Source of the DNA: Maledivibacter halophilus
GTDB lineage: Bacteria > Bacillota > Clostridia > Peptostreptococcales > Caminicellaceae
Reading direction: 5' to 3'
NCBI RefSeq assembly: GCF_900167445.1
Contig: NZ_FUZT01000006.1
Location: 186,001-250,000 of the forward strand
DNA length: 64,000 nt
Shown here piece by piece: positions 55,361-63,887 of the stretch. Position 1 is the first letter of the stretch; every line of letters starts with the position of its first letter. Position numbers and translations under genes: made by a program. Under the pieces are notes generated by a model, which searched no databases, was not told the origin of the DNA, and saw only the letters and a list, made by a program, of their open reading frames with translations.

Positions 55361-57307
55361 ATGAATAAAACAATTGGAGTATTAGCCCATGTAGATGCAG
55401 GTAAAACTACATTTTCAGAAGACTTACTTTATCATACAAAAACTGTTAGAAATAGGGGAAGAGTAGACCATAAAAATTCCTATTTAGATACTCATGAAAT
55501 AGAAAAAGAAAGGGGAATAACAATATTTTCAGATCAGGCCGTTATAGAATACAAAGGGTCAACCTATTATTTAATAGATACTCCTGGACATGTGGACTTT
55601 TCACCAGAGATGGAAAGATCTATAATGGTCATGGATTATGCCATAATAATAATTAGTGCTGTAGAAGGTATACAGGGTCATACCGAAACTGTATGGCAGC
55701 TCCTTAGAAAACATAAAGTTCCAACTTTTTTCTTTATAAACAAAACCGATAGAGTAGGAGCGAATGTTGAGAGAGTACTGGAAGAGATAAAAATCGATTT
55801 AACCCCAGATATATGTTATATTCAAGGCTTTTTAGATGATGGATTAGATGAGGAAATAATAGAATTCATAGCTGAAAGAGACGAGGAGCTTTTAGAGCTA
55901 TACATGGAAGATAAATATAATAAAGATTTGTGGACAGACCGTATGAAGAAAATGATTAAGAAAAATCTTATATATATGTGTTCAAGTGGATCTGCACTTC
56001 AGGATAAAGGTGTATCTGAGTTTTTGGATAGTATTAATTGTCTAACAGAAACTGAATATATGGATGGAGAATTTAAAGCCAGAATATACAAGATAGGCCA
56101 TGAAAATAGCGGTACTAAAATAACCTATATGAAAATATTAAGTGGAAGTATAAAGGTTAGGGACGAAATAAGATATACATATAATGAAGAAGAAATTAGT
56201 GAAAAGATAAGCCAAATAAGAATATATAATGGAGTAAAATACAAAACAGTAGACAGTGCTGGTGCCGGACAATTAATAGCAGTTATGGGACTGTCAAAAA
56301 CCTTTGCTGGACAGGGACTGGGAAATATGAGTAAAGAAATACAATATAATATAGTACCTACTTTGAAATCTAAAGTGATATTCGATTCCTCATTAAATAT
56401 AAAGGAAGTAGTAAAGGCTTTTAAAATATTAGATAAAGAAGACCCTTCTTTAAAGGTTACCTGGGAAGAAAAGCTACAGGAGATTCATATTCATGTAATG
56501 GGACCTATACAATTGGAAATACTAGAAAAAATAGTGAAAGATAGATTTGGCTTTTCTGTGGAATTTGGAAGGCCTAATATTTTATATAAAGAAACTATAA
56601 AAAATAAAGTGATTGGATATGGACATTTTGAGCCACTTGGACATTATGCAGAAGTGCATCTTAAAATAGAACCTGCAGAAAGAAATAGTGGTTTAAGATT
56701 TGAAAATCTATGTCATGTAGATCATCTGACCAGTGGGAATCAAAATCTTGTAAGATATCATATTTATGAAAGGGAGCATAAAGGTATACTTGCAGGAAGT
56801 CCTTTAACAGATGTAAAAATTTCTTTACTGACAGGAAGAGCACATAATAAGCATACTAGTGGAGGAGATTTTAGACAAGCCACTTATAGAGCTTTAAGAC
56901 AGGGACTTGAAAAGGCTGATAATATACTTTTGGAACCATATTATGATTTTAAGATAAAAGTGGATTTAGATTATATGGGAAGAGTTTTATCGGATATACA
57001 AAAATGTAGTGGAACCTTTAAAAATCCTGAATCTAAAGATAGGAAAGTAACTATAAAGGGCAGGGCCCCAGTTGCAACTTTTATGAATTATCCAAAAGAG
57101 CTAGTGGCTTTTACCAGTGGCAGGGGAATGATAAATCTTTATTTTGGGGGTTATGATATATGTCATAATGAAGATGAAGTTACAGAAGAAATAAACTACG
57201 ACAAAAATGCAGATATAGAGTACAGCTCATCTTCTATATTTTGTTCTAAGGGGAAAGGCTATGTAGTTCCATGGAACAAGGCTGAGGAGAAAATGCACTG
57301 CTTATAA
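55361..57307 (+). CDS. TetM/EF-G-like ribosome-binding GTPase
   Basis: The 648-residue protein is close in length to TetM-type ribosomal protection proteins (about 640). It has all GTPase motifs: G1 GVLAHVDAGKTTFSED, switch II DTPGHVDFSPEMERS, NKTDR for guanine recognition, and switch I KERGITIF. Later parts match domains III-V of EF-G (GPIQLEILEKIVKDRFGF, then TSGGDFRQATYRALRQGLEK). The lineage is distinct from Tet(M), so the natural job may be a ribosome-rescue or resistance-like function. GAGGTG precedes the ATG. The gene is flanked on both sides by copies of the same hairpin repeat. Confidence 0.85.
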   Translation: MNKTIGVLAHVDAGKTTFSEDLLYHTKTVRNRGRVDHKNSYLDTHEIEKERGITIFSDQAVIEYKGSTYYLIDTPGHVDFSPEMERSIMVMDYAIIIISAVEGIQGHTETVWQLLRKHKVPTFFFINKTDRVGANVERVLEEIKIDLTPDICYIQGFLDDGLDEEIIEFIAERDEELLELYMEDKYNKDLWTDRMKKMIKKNLIYMCSSGSALQDKGVSEFLDSINCLTETEYMDGEFKARIYKIGHENSGTKITYMKILSGSIKVRDEIRYTYNEEEISEKISQIRIYNGVKYKTVDSAGAGQLIAVMGLSKTFAGQGLGNMSKEIQYNIVPTLKSKVIFDSSLNIKEVVKAFKILDKEDPSLKVTWEEKLQEIHIHVMGPIQLEILEKIVKDRFGFSVEFGRPNILYKETIKNKVIGYGHFEPLGHYAEVHLKIEPAERNSGLRFENLCHVDHLTSGNQNLVRYHIYEREHKGILAGSPLTDVKISLLTGRAHNKHTSGGDFRQATYRALRQGLEKADNILLEPYYDFKIKVDLDYMGRVLSDIQKCSGTFKNPESKDRKVTIKGRAPVATFMNYPKELVAFTSGRGMINLYFGGYDICHNEDEVTEEINYDKNADIEYSSSSIFCSKGKGYVVPWNKAEEKMHCL

Positions 57308-57411
57308 TATAGATTTCCCATAGTAAAACTTAATTTATACATATTAAAATATCCAGTGTTTCTAAGGATTTTTGAGATGTATAAATTAACTGTTTTACTG
57401 GAATATCTATA
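57307..57411 (+). repeat. Palindromic repeat of about 105 bp, copy C
   Basis: It begins directly at the stop codon of the EF-G-like gene and could act as a terminator hairpin for it. It is almost identical to copy B and in the same orientation. Confidence 0.85.
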
Positions 57412-57459
57412 CAACTTATATCAATTTTAAATCTATATGTAGTAGGGAGTTTTTTATGT

Positions 57460-57538
57460 GGTAATTATGCAATTGCTCAAATGAAATTTTTTCCCAAAAG
57501 GGGTAGATTCCCTTAAGTGAGTAAATTGCATAATTACC
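57460..57538. terminator. Long near-perfect hairpin
   Basis: The arms GGTAATTATGCAATT-GCTCA (57460-57479) and its near-complement (57518-57538) form a 20-bp stem with one bulge; a smaller helix forms inside. It lies between the convergent EF-G-like gene and the metallo-hydrolase gene and could terminate both. Confidence 0.5.
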
Positions 57539-57558
57539 TTAAGTTATTATATCCTTTT

Positions 57559-58383
57559 CTATATAATTTCTAACAATTTACCTACAGATCCAATAATACA
57601 TTTATCTTTAAAAACTCTTTTAAATTTGCTTATAGCTTCAAAGCCTGTGCAGTGTAAAGGAATTATTTTTTCAATATCCTTAGATTTAAAATATTCAATT
57701 GTTTTATTTATCCTTTCTTCAGAAGCATTTTTCAAATGCATGCCTCCTATAACTGCTAATATCTTTTTCTCTGGTATTAGGGTAGAAGCATATTCTATGC
57801 AATTTACAACTCCCGGGTGGCTGCATCCTAGTACAATGATAATACCTCTTTTTTCACGGACTATTAAAAATTGTTCATCAATCATATTATCTTGTTTTAA
57901 TTCGCCATTTTCCTTTATTATGAGATTTTTAGGGATAGTCTCAAAATCATTATTTTTTTCTATTTCACCAGATATTAATATATTATCGTAAATATTTAAA
58001 GGCCCAGTATTAAATTTTATTCTTTCCTCACTTAACCCTATATCTTTAAATTCAAAGGGAATACCAGCATCTTTTAATATGCCTTTATTTAAACTAAACT
58101 TTTTCTTAAGGACACAAGGGTGCATATATATCCTAGCTTTCTTATTTAGTTTAGTTAAATCCTCTAAACCTCCACTATGATCGTAATGACCATGACTTAA
58201 TATTATGTTTTCTACTTCAGATAAATTTAAGCCTAATGCCTTAGCATTATTTATAAAGGCATTACTTTGTCCTGTATCAAAAACAATTTTTTTATTATTA
58301 GCTTCAATAAAAAATGAAAGACCATGTTCAGCTAGCAGTTTACGGTATGTCACATAATTGTCCATTAAAATATGTAGTTTCAA
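57559..58383 (-). CDS. Metallo-beta-lactamase-fold hydrolase (COG1237-like)
   Basis: The 274-residue protein has the metal-binding motif LSHGHYDHSGG, the second site His in GCSHPGVVNC, and the later GGMHLKNAS and PLHCTGF. This set matches the COG1237 branch, which includes dihydropterin ribofuranosylaminobenzene phosphate synthase-related proteins. The true substrate is uncertain. GGGGGAAA precedes the start on the minus strand. It stands alone. Confidence 0.87.
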   Translation of the reverse strand: MKLHILMDNYVTYRKLLAEHGLSFFIEANNKKIVFDTGQSNAFINNAKALGLNLSEVENIILSHGHYDHSGGLEDLTKLNKKARIYMHPCVLKKKFSLNKGILKDAGIPFEFKDIGLSEERIKFNTGPLNIYDNILISGEIEKNNDFETIPKNLIIKENGELKQDNMIDEQFLIVREKRGIIIVLGCSHPGVVNCIEYASTLIPEKKILAVIGGMHLKNASEERINKTIEYFKSKDIEKIIPLHCTGFEAISKFKRVFKDKCIIGSVGKLLEII

Positions 58384-58522
58384 AGCTTTTTCCCCCTTTA
58401 AATAATAATTTATATTATTAATTATATCAATATTAGAGGGGAAATAATAAAACTAAAATACTCAAAACAATTTATTTTTGATATAATTATGTTTGTAAAA
58501 TAGATTGTAAGGGGGATTTAGG

Positions 58523-59407
58523 GTGAAATATTCAAACAAATTATTAATATTAATAACTATAGTCAGCTTGGGTCTAAACTTAATTATTTTTACAAAGCTT
58601 AATACAATTAATGATAGAATAAATTCATTAATATCAGAGAACAGCAGATTAGTATCATCGGTCGATTCAATTCCAAATCAAATTGATAGTGCTTTTAATC
58701 AAATAAAGCAAATGGAAAGATGGGTAATCCCGGCAGAATTTGAATTAAAGGAATTAAAGGAAGATAAATTATATTTTAAGGCTAATTGGCAGATAAAGGA
58801 GTATGATAAGGATTCTAAGGTTTATTTTAATTATAAAAGAGAAGGTGGAGAAATTGACAAAATAGAAGCTGTTGATAAGGGGAATGGCTATTTTAAAGCT
58901 GATTTTTCCATAAACTTAAGCTCTAGAATAGAACCCCAGTGGTCAATAGGAATAAATAGAAGCAACTCTTCCAGTAACTCAGCTTCGGTTTCCCAAACTT
59001 CACAGGCTGCTGTTAGAAAATCCGGCCTTGAATATTATATTAGCGTGGAAAATAAGGATAAAATAAAATCCAGTGAGTTTTATAACTTTAACTTAGACCA
59101 TCTTGTGGATAGAGTATATGGTTTTTTAGCTGCAAATATAGATATTACTGAGAACAATATATATAATGTTTCTTTAAGATGGAATAATACTTCAGATCTT
59201 GTAACAAAAATAAATACCCCTAGATTAAAGGCCTTTAAAGATGGTAAATTAGTTTTAAATGAGGATTTGAGCTACAGAGAAGAATCCCATTTAAAGGAAA
59301 AAATCTACAATATTAAACTTGATGATGGCAAAGAATTTGATAGATTGGTTTTAGAAGTAAAATATGATAATGGAAAAGAGTTTACAAAGGAAATATATAA
59401 AAAATAG
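58523..59407 (+). CDS. Membrane-anchored hypothetical protein
   Basis: The 294-residue protein has one N-terminal membrane segment (residues 6-25), a short coiled-coil-like stretch (about 26-65) and an exported part rich in Lys, Ser and beta-type sequence (LKELKEDKLYFKANWQIKEY). A Ser/Asn-rich loop lies around 150-168. It has no known domain that I recognise. The GTG start at 58523 is preceded by AAGGGGGA. The next gene is an RNA methyltransferase 5 bp downstream, so they form one transcript. Confidence 0.65.
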   Translation: MKYSNKLLILITIVSLGLNLIIFTKLNTINDRINSLISENSRLVSSVDSIPNQIDSAFNQIKQMERWVIPAEFELKELKEDKLYFKANWQIKEYDKDSKVYFNYKREGGEIDKIEAVDKGNGYFKADFSINLSSRIEPQWSIGINRSNSSSNSASVSQTSQAAVRKSGLEYYISVENKDKIKSSEFYNFNLDHLVDRVYGFLAANIDITENNIYNVSLRWNNTSDLVTKINTPRLKAFKDGKLVLNEDLSYREESHLKEKIYNIKLDDGKEFDRLVLEVKYDNGKEFTKEIYKK

Positions 59408-59412
59408 ATGGG

Positions 59413-60618
59413 ATGAAAAATATGAATAGGGAAATCAATTTAAAAATCAAGTCAAAGCATGTTAACAAATACAAAAATGGATATCCTCTAATTTTTAAAG
59501 AAGCTATTATAAATATTGATGATCTTCACAAAGAAGGAACTATAGTTAAATTAGTAGATGAAAAAAATCAATTCATTGCAAGGGGATATTACGGAAAGCA
59601 AAATAAGGGGTATGGATGGGTTCTCAGTAGAAAAGAGAAGACAAAAATAGATAGAAAATTTTTTGAAAAGAAAATAATTTCTGCTTTAAACAAAAGAGCA
59701 GCCTTTTACAATAATCCTCAGACAACTGTCTTTAGAGTTTTTAATGGAGAAGGTGATGGAGTAGGTGGTGTAACCATTGATTATTTTGATGGCTATTATT
59801 TAATAAATTGGTATAGTGAAGGTATTTATACTTTTAGAGATTATATTATAAATTCATTAAAAAAACTAATTGAATTTAAAGCTATATATCAAAAAAAGAG
59901 ATTTAACACAGAAGGTAAATATATAGATGAAGATGGATTTGTACTAGGAGAGAGAGGTAAGTTTCCTATTATAGTGAAGGAAAATGGAGTTAAATTTGCG
60001 GTATACTTAAATGAAGGGGCTATGGTAGGAGTATTTTTGGATCAGAGGAATGTAAGAAAAGCTATTAGAGATAAGTATTCTAAAGGAAAGACAGTCTTAA
60101 ACACATTTTCCTATACAGGTGCCTTCTCGATTTTTGCAGCCCTGGGAGGAGCAAAGAAAACCACCAGCGTTGATCTTGCAAATAGAAGCCTTCCAAAGAC
60201 TATAGAGCAGTTTAGCATAAACGGGATTGATTATGAAGCCCATGATATAGTTGTTGAAGATGTGTTTAACTATTTTAAGTATGCAGTAAAGAAAAATATA
60301 AAGTTTGATATGGTTATACTGGATCCTCCTAGTTTTGCTAAGTCAAAAAAGTATAAATTCAGTGCAGCAAAGGATTATAAAAATCTTCTTAAGGAAGCTA
60401 TAGCCATAACAGAAGATAAAGGTATAATTGTAGCCTCAACTAATTGCAGCTCATTTGGTATGAATAAGTTTAAAGGCTTTATTGATACTGCTTTCAAAGA
60501 AATGGAGGGTAAATACAAACTAATGGAGGAATTTTCACTTCCTAAGGATTTCGGAACTATTGAGACCTTCAAGGAGGGAAACTACCTTAAAGTAGTGTTT
60601 ATTAAGAAAATTAAGTGA
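59413..60618 (+). CDS. RlmI-like class I rRNA methyltransferase
   Basis: The 401-residue protein has an N-terminal PUA domain (about 5-90; GYPLIFKEAIIN, ARGYYGKQNKGYGW) followed by a central RlmI domain (GEGDGVGGVTIDYFDGYYLI). The SAM-binding part has LNTFSYTGAFSIFAALGGAK and the catalytic-region DMVILDPPSFAKSKK. This is the RlmI/RlmK architecture that methylates a cytosine of 23S rRNA at position C5. An ATG at 59422 is an alternative start; the ribosome site is weak for both. A terminator follows at 60644. Confidence 0.88.
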   Translation: MKNMNREINLKIKSKHVNKYKNGYPLIFKEAIINIDDLHKEGTIVKLVDEKNQFIARGYYGKQNKGYGWVLSRKEKTKIDRKFFEKKIISALNKRAAFYNNPQTTVFRVFNGEGDGVGGVTIDYFDGYYLINWYSEGIYTFRDYIINSLKKLIEFKAIYQKKRFNTEGKYIDEDGFVLGERGKFPIIVKENGVKFAVYLNEGAMVGVFLDQRNVRKAIRDKYSKGKTVLNTFSYTGAFSIFAALGGAKKTTSVDLANRSLPKTIEQFSINGIDYEAHDIVVEDVFNYFKYAVKKNIKFDMVILDPPSFAKSKKYKFSAAKDYKNLLKEAIAITEDKGIIVASTNCSSFGMNKFKGFIDTAFKEMEGKYKLMEEFSLPKDFGTIETFKEGNYLKVVFIKKIK

Positions 60619-60643
60619 TTTGAATATTCATAATATATAGATT

Positions 60644-60675
60644 AAAGCATTCTCCAGTTAAGGGGAGTGCTTTTT
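60644..60675 (+). terminator. Terminator after the methyltransferase
   Basis: A 12-bp stem (60644-60655 with 60662-60673, two wobble pairs) followed by TT. Confidence 0.75.
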
Positions 60676-60750
60676 CACATTCTTATAACTAAAATATAAC
60701 GATTGCTTAACAAACTATCAATATAATTGAAGAAAAGGAGGTGAATAATC

Positions 60751-61013
60751 GTGAGTTTATTATACAGCTATTTAATTAGAAATGATGTTTCAATATATTA
60801 CTTAATAAAAAAATACATTGTAGATTTTTAGATGCTTTTATGAATATCATAACCTATTTTGGATCATTGGTATTTTCAATTGTTTTACCCTTAAGGGAAA
60901 ATGCTAGAACATATACGACTAACAAAAGCTGGGATAATATATATTCCTACTTATTCAGTAAATATAGAATGATTATAGAGCATATTAGGAATATTAAAAA
61001 GAGAACTGCTTGA
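60751..61013 (+). pseudogene. PAP2-type phosphatase, N-terminal remnant with frameshift
   Basis: A perfect AAAGGAGGTG site precedes the GTG at 60751. The first frame reads MSLLYSYLIRNDVSIYYLIK and stops at 60830. The neighbouring frame continues FLDAFMNIITYFGSLVFSIV and ends TA at 61013. The first half resembles the start of PAP2 lipid phosphatases (DVSIYYLI...FLDxFMNxIT), but the phosphatase motifs (KxxxxxxRP, SGH, SRxxxxxHxxxD) are absent. An internal deletion joined the front to an unrelated Lys-rich end. Confidence 0.55.
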
Positions 61014-61063
61014 AAATTAACAAATTCGGTTTTTGATTTTAGACTTTCTAAGGAGATGAAAAC

Positions 61064-61189
61064 ATGTTGATAAATACTCATATGCTTATTGGCAAAAAAG
61101 TTTATGATAATATTGAAGAATTATTAAATATTAATCTTGATAAAAATTATTTTATATATGGAAATATGTCTTTAAATAGTCTGGGTTAA
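61064..61189 (+). pseudogene. Zinc-dependent phospholipase C-like protein, N-terminal stub
   Basis: The 41-codon frame starts MLINTHMLIGKKVYDNIEEL and later has NYFIYGNMSLNSLG, resembling the N-terminus of the short zinc-dependent phospholipase C family (THxxIG, YGN). The rest is gone. AAGGAGATG precedes the ATG. Confidence 0.5.
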
Positions 61190-61216
61190 AGGATAGTTAC
61201 TAAAGGGGAAAATAAC

Positions 61217-61544
61217 ATGACGCGAATAGGTATAATTGGTACAGGATATGTAGGTCTAGTGACGGGAATATGCCTATCGGATTTTGGATTAAAAGTAATT
61301 TGTGTAGATATTGATAAAGATAAAATAGAAAATCTAAAAAAAAGGAATACTACCAATATATGAACCAGTAAAAAATGCCAGTGCACTTATTATAATTACA
61401 GAATGGAATCAATTTAGACATTTGGATTTAGATAGAATTGTGAAAAACATCAAGAAACCGTACTTTTTTAATTTGAGAAATATATATGAAAGAAAAATAG
61501 TAGAAGACAGGGCTTTTAAATATATTGCTGTAGGACATAATTGA
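61217..61544 (+). pseudogene. UDP-glucose/GDP-mannose dehydrogenase with internal deletion
   Basis: The N-terminal Rossmann fold is clear: [38 protein letters not shown] frameshift follows near 61345, then the sequence reads [20 protein letters not shown], joining the residue-65 region directly to the C-terminal UDP-binding domain. It ends AFKYIAVGHN at 61544. About 300 residues, including the catalytic Cys, are missing. It was a sugar-nucleotide dehydrogenase for envelope polysaccharides. Confidence 0.8.
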
Positions 61545-61578
61545 AATTTGGTTTAAATAAAATGGAGGAATGAAATGA

Positions 61579-62715
61579 ATGAAAAAAGTCATGATATTAA
61601 CAGCATCTGTTGGAGGAGGACATAACCAGGCAGCAAAATCTCTTGAACATGTATATAAGGCCCATGGTTATAAAGTTGTAATAATAGATTTTTTAAAGGT
61701 AGCAGGCAAAATTATTGAAAAAGCAATAATAAGAGGAAATGACCTTTTATGTATCAAGTTGCCATATATATATAAAGGTCTATATATATATTGTAATAAT
61801 GAAGGAGTTAATTCTAAAATATCGAACTATGGGATGAAAATTTTTCAAAAAAGAATTTACAATAGGATAATAAAAGAAGATCCTGATTTAATTATTGGAA
61901 CCCATGCCTTTGTTGTACCTATTATTTGTAATTTAAAGAGAAAGAGGTATTTAAAGATACCATTCATTTCTATAATTACTGATTTTAAAGCCCATAGTTT
62001 TCATATAAATAGATATGTAGATGCATATATAACAGCAAGTGAATATACTAAAAAAGATATGATGAATAGAGGGGTAAGAAGTGAAAAGATATATCCCTAT
62101 GGTATTCCAATAAAGCAAGAATTTTTAATTCAAAGGAAAAATAAAAGATATAGTAACGATGTTTTTACAATATTACTTATGGGGGGAAGTATAGGATGCA
62201 GTTCAATAGAGCAGATTTTAAAACAGCTGATAGATTGTAAAAATAGATTGAGAATAATTACTGTATGTGGGAAAAATAAAGATTTAATGGATAATATAAA
62301 AAGAAATTTTCTACATAAAGCAGGTAATAAGGAAATTCTCTTATATGGATTTACAAATGATATCCCTAGACTTATGCACAGGTCTGATATCCTTATATCA
62401 AAGCCAGGGGGATTAACAGTAGCTGAAGCTATTGCTTCCAATATACCAATGATAATTCCAAATATGCTTCCAGGACAAGAAGAAGAAAATGCTGAATTTT
62501 TAGCTGAAGCTGGTGCAGCTATAATTAGCTATAATACCCAGTCCATAAATGAAGAAATAAATCATTTAATAGAAAATCCCAACCTCATAAAATTGATGGA
62601 AAAGAATATGAAAAAGCTTTTTAAGGGATATTCTCTAGAAGGAATTATAAGTATAAGTACTAATTTAATTATTAATTATGAAAAGGAAGAGTATTTACTG
62701 AAAAATGTAAAGTAA
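61579..62715 (+). CDS. Processive diacylglycerol beta-glucosyltransferase-like enzyme
   Basis: The 378-residue GT28-type glycosyltransferase has the MGDG synthase N-terminal sequence ILTASVGGGHNQAAKSLEHV, then YKGLYIYCNNEGVNSKISNY, DLIIGTHAFVVPIICNLKR and ITDFKAHSF. The C-terminal UDP-sugar site shows LLMGGSIGCSSIEQIL and SKPGGLTVAEAIASNIPMII. Such enzymes (UgtP-like) make glucosyl-diacylglycerol for membranes or lipoteichoic acid anchors. GGAGG at 61564-61568 supports the ATG at 61579. It follows a row of damaged envelope genes. Confidence 0.88.
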   Translation: MKKVMILTASVGGGHNQAAKSLEHVYKAHGYKVVIIDFLKVAGKIIEKAIIRGNDLLCIKLPYIYKGLYIYCNNEGVNSKISNYGMKIFQKRIYNRIIKEDPDLIIGTHAFVVPIICNLKRKRYLKIPFISIITDFKAHSFHINRYVDAYITASEYTKKDMMNRGVRSEKIYPYGIPIKQEFLIQRKNKRYSNDVFTILLMGGSIGCSSIEQILKQLIDCKNRLRIITVCGKNKDLMDNIKRNFLHKAGNKEILLYGFTNDIPRLMHRSDILISKPGGLTVAEAIASNIPMIIPNMLPGQEEENAEFLAEAGAAIISYNTQSINEEINHLIENPNLIKLMEKNMKKLFKGYSLEGIISISTNLIINYEKEEYLLKNVK

Positions 62716-63104
62716 CTTGCCTATTATTTGTTCATCTTTTTAAATTATGTTACGATATCTATGTAAAGGAAAAGAGAAATAGGAAATATATTAAATGATT
62801 TCCTAGGTAATAGTGAAATTATGATAACTATAAACAATTTTCATATTATTACGACCATAAGTATCAAGTTTTTGTAGAAAAAGATTTACTAAATAGCAAA
62901 AAGTTTATTTCTTTTTTTATTCTGTCATTAGTGGAATATTTATTAATGATAGGTATAGTATTAGTATATTAATAATTTTTATATGGTTAAGAAAAAATGT
63001 TTGTTAAATACTTTCTTATTATGTTGCAATTTAAAAAGATTATAAATTGTATTGTAACTAAAAAAAATAGGTAACATATATTGAAAATAAGGAGGTATTT
63101 GAAA
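62716..63104. other. Intergenic region before the peroxiredoxin
   Basis: No intact gene. A frame without a start, about 62826-62972, encodes QFSYYYDHKYQVFVEKDLL and a hydrophobic end (LVEYLLMIGIVLVY), possibly the tail of a small membrane protein. The rest is AT-rich leader DNA with AAGGAGG at 63089-63095. Confidence 0.45.
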
Positions 63105-63806
63105 ATGTATAATCCATATTTGTATCCAATGAATCATAATATGTATAGAAGAGCTGTTAACAACAATTATCCTTATGAAGCTTATAATAAAAAGATTTTG
63201 GCTCAAAGCAACACACCTAACCAAGAGGATAAGAATTGTGAGAAAGGGTTTAATATAGGTGAACCTGCACCTGAATTTACCCTAAGTGGTATAGTTAATG
63301 GAGAACCTAAAGAAGTTTCATTGTCAGACTATCAAGGAAAGTGGGTAGTAGTATTTTTTTATGGATCAGATTTTACATTTGTATGACCTACAGAATTAGC
63401 AGCAGTTGCTGATTTATATAGTGAGTTTAAGGCCCTTGATACTGAGGTCCTTGCTATTAGCACCGACAGCATATATTCCCATAAAATTTTCATGGAGACT
63501 TCACCATCTGCAAGAAAAATAAATTATCCACTGTTATCTGATAGAACTCAAGAGGTATCTAGAAAATATGGTGTTCTAAATGAAAAGGAAGGCTTTGCAT
63601 ATAGAGGTGCTTTCATAATAGATCCTGATGGAAATATACAGGCTTATTTAGTTAATCCACAACCAGTGGGAAGAAATATAAATGAAATTCTAAGAATCAT
63701 TCAGGGGCTTCAGTATAACAGAAGAACAGGGCTTGGAGTACCAGCGAACTGGAAGCCTGGAGAGAGGGGAATTCCAGTGGGGTGGAATTATGTTGGTAAA
63801 TATTAA
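63105..63806 (+). CDS. Peroxiredoxin with in-frame UGA (candidate selenoprotein)
   Basis: Read through the TGA at 63384-63386, the gene encodes 233 residues of the AhpC/TSA peroxiredoxin family. The UGA falls exactly at the peroxidatic site: DFTFV-U94[11 protein letters not shown], where homologues have Cys in FVCPTE. The frame after UGA is open and fully conserved ([40 protein letters not shown]). The usual C-terminal resolving Cys is absent ([11 protein letters not shown]); the only Cys is Cys45 in KNCEKGF. The N-terminal 40 residues are rich in Asn and Tyr, unlike standard peroxiredoxins. AGGAGG supports the ATG at 63105. A suitable hairpin follows the UGA. Confidence 0.82.
63394..63414 (+). 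promoter_or_regulatory. Candidate bacterial SECIS hairpin (peroxiredoxin)
   Basis: AATTAGC (63394-63400) pairs with GCTGATT (63408-63414), one wobble, around the seven-base loop AGCAGTT. The second loop base is G, 18 bases after the UGA start, in the range known for SelB-bound bacterial SECIS elements. Confidence 0.6.
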
Positions 63807-63840
63807 ATAATTCAAATATATTAAAGTTTTAAAAATATTA

Positions 63841-63880
63841 GAAAACCTTTGAAATATAAAAGCAAAGGTTTTCGTTGTTC
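63841..63880 (+). terminator. Terminator after the peroxiredoxin
   Basis: An 11-bp perfect stem GAAAACCTTTG/CAAAGGTTTTC (63841-63851 with 63863-63873) with flanking A/T symmetry; it may serve both converging genes. Confidence 0.8.
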
Positions 63881-63887
63881 TAATATA

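Noticed and set aside
61345..61365. Break in the UDP-glucose dehydrogenase read as programmed frameshifting
   Set aside because: The A-rich run invites slippage, but about 300 residues are missing across the joint, so deletion explains it.
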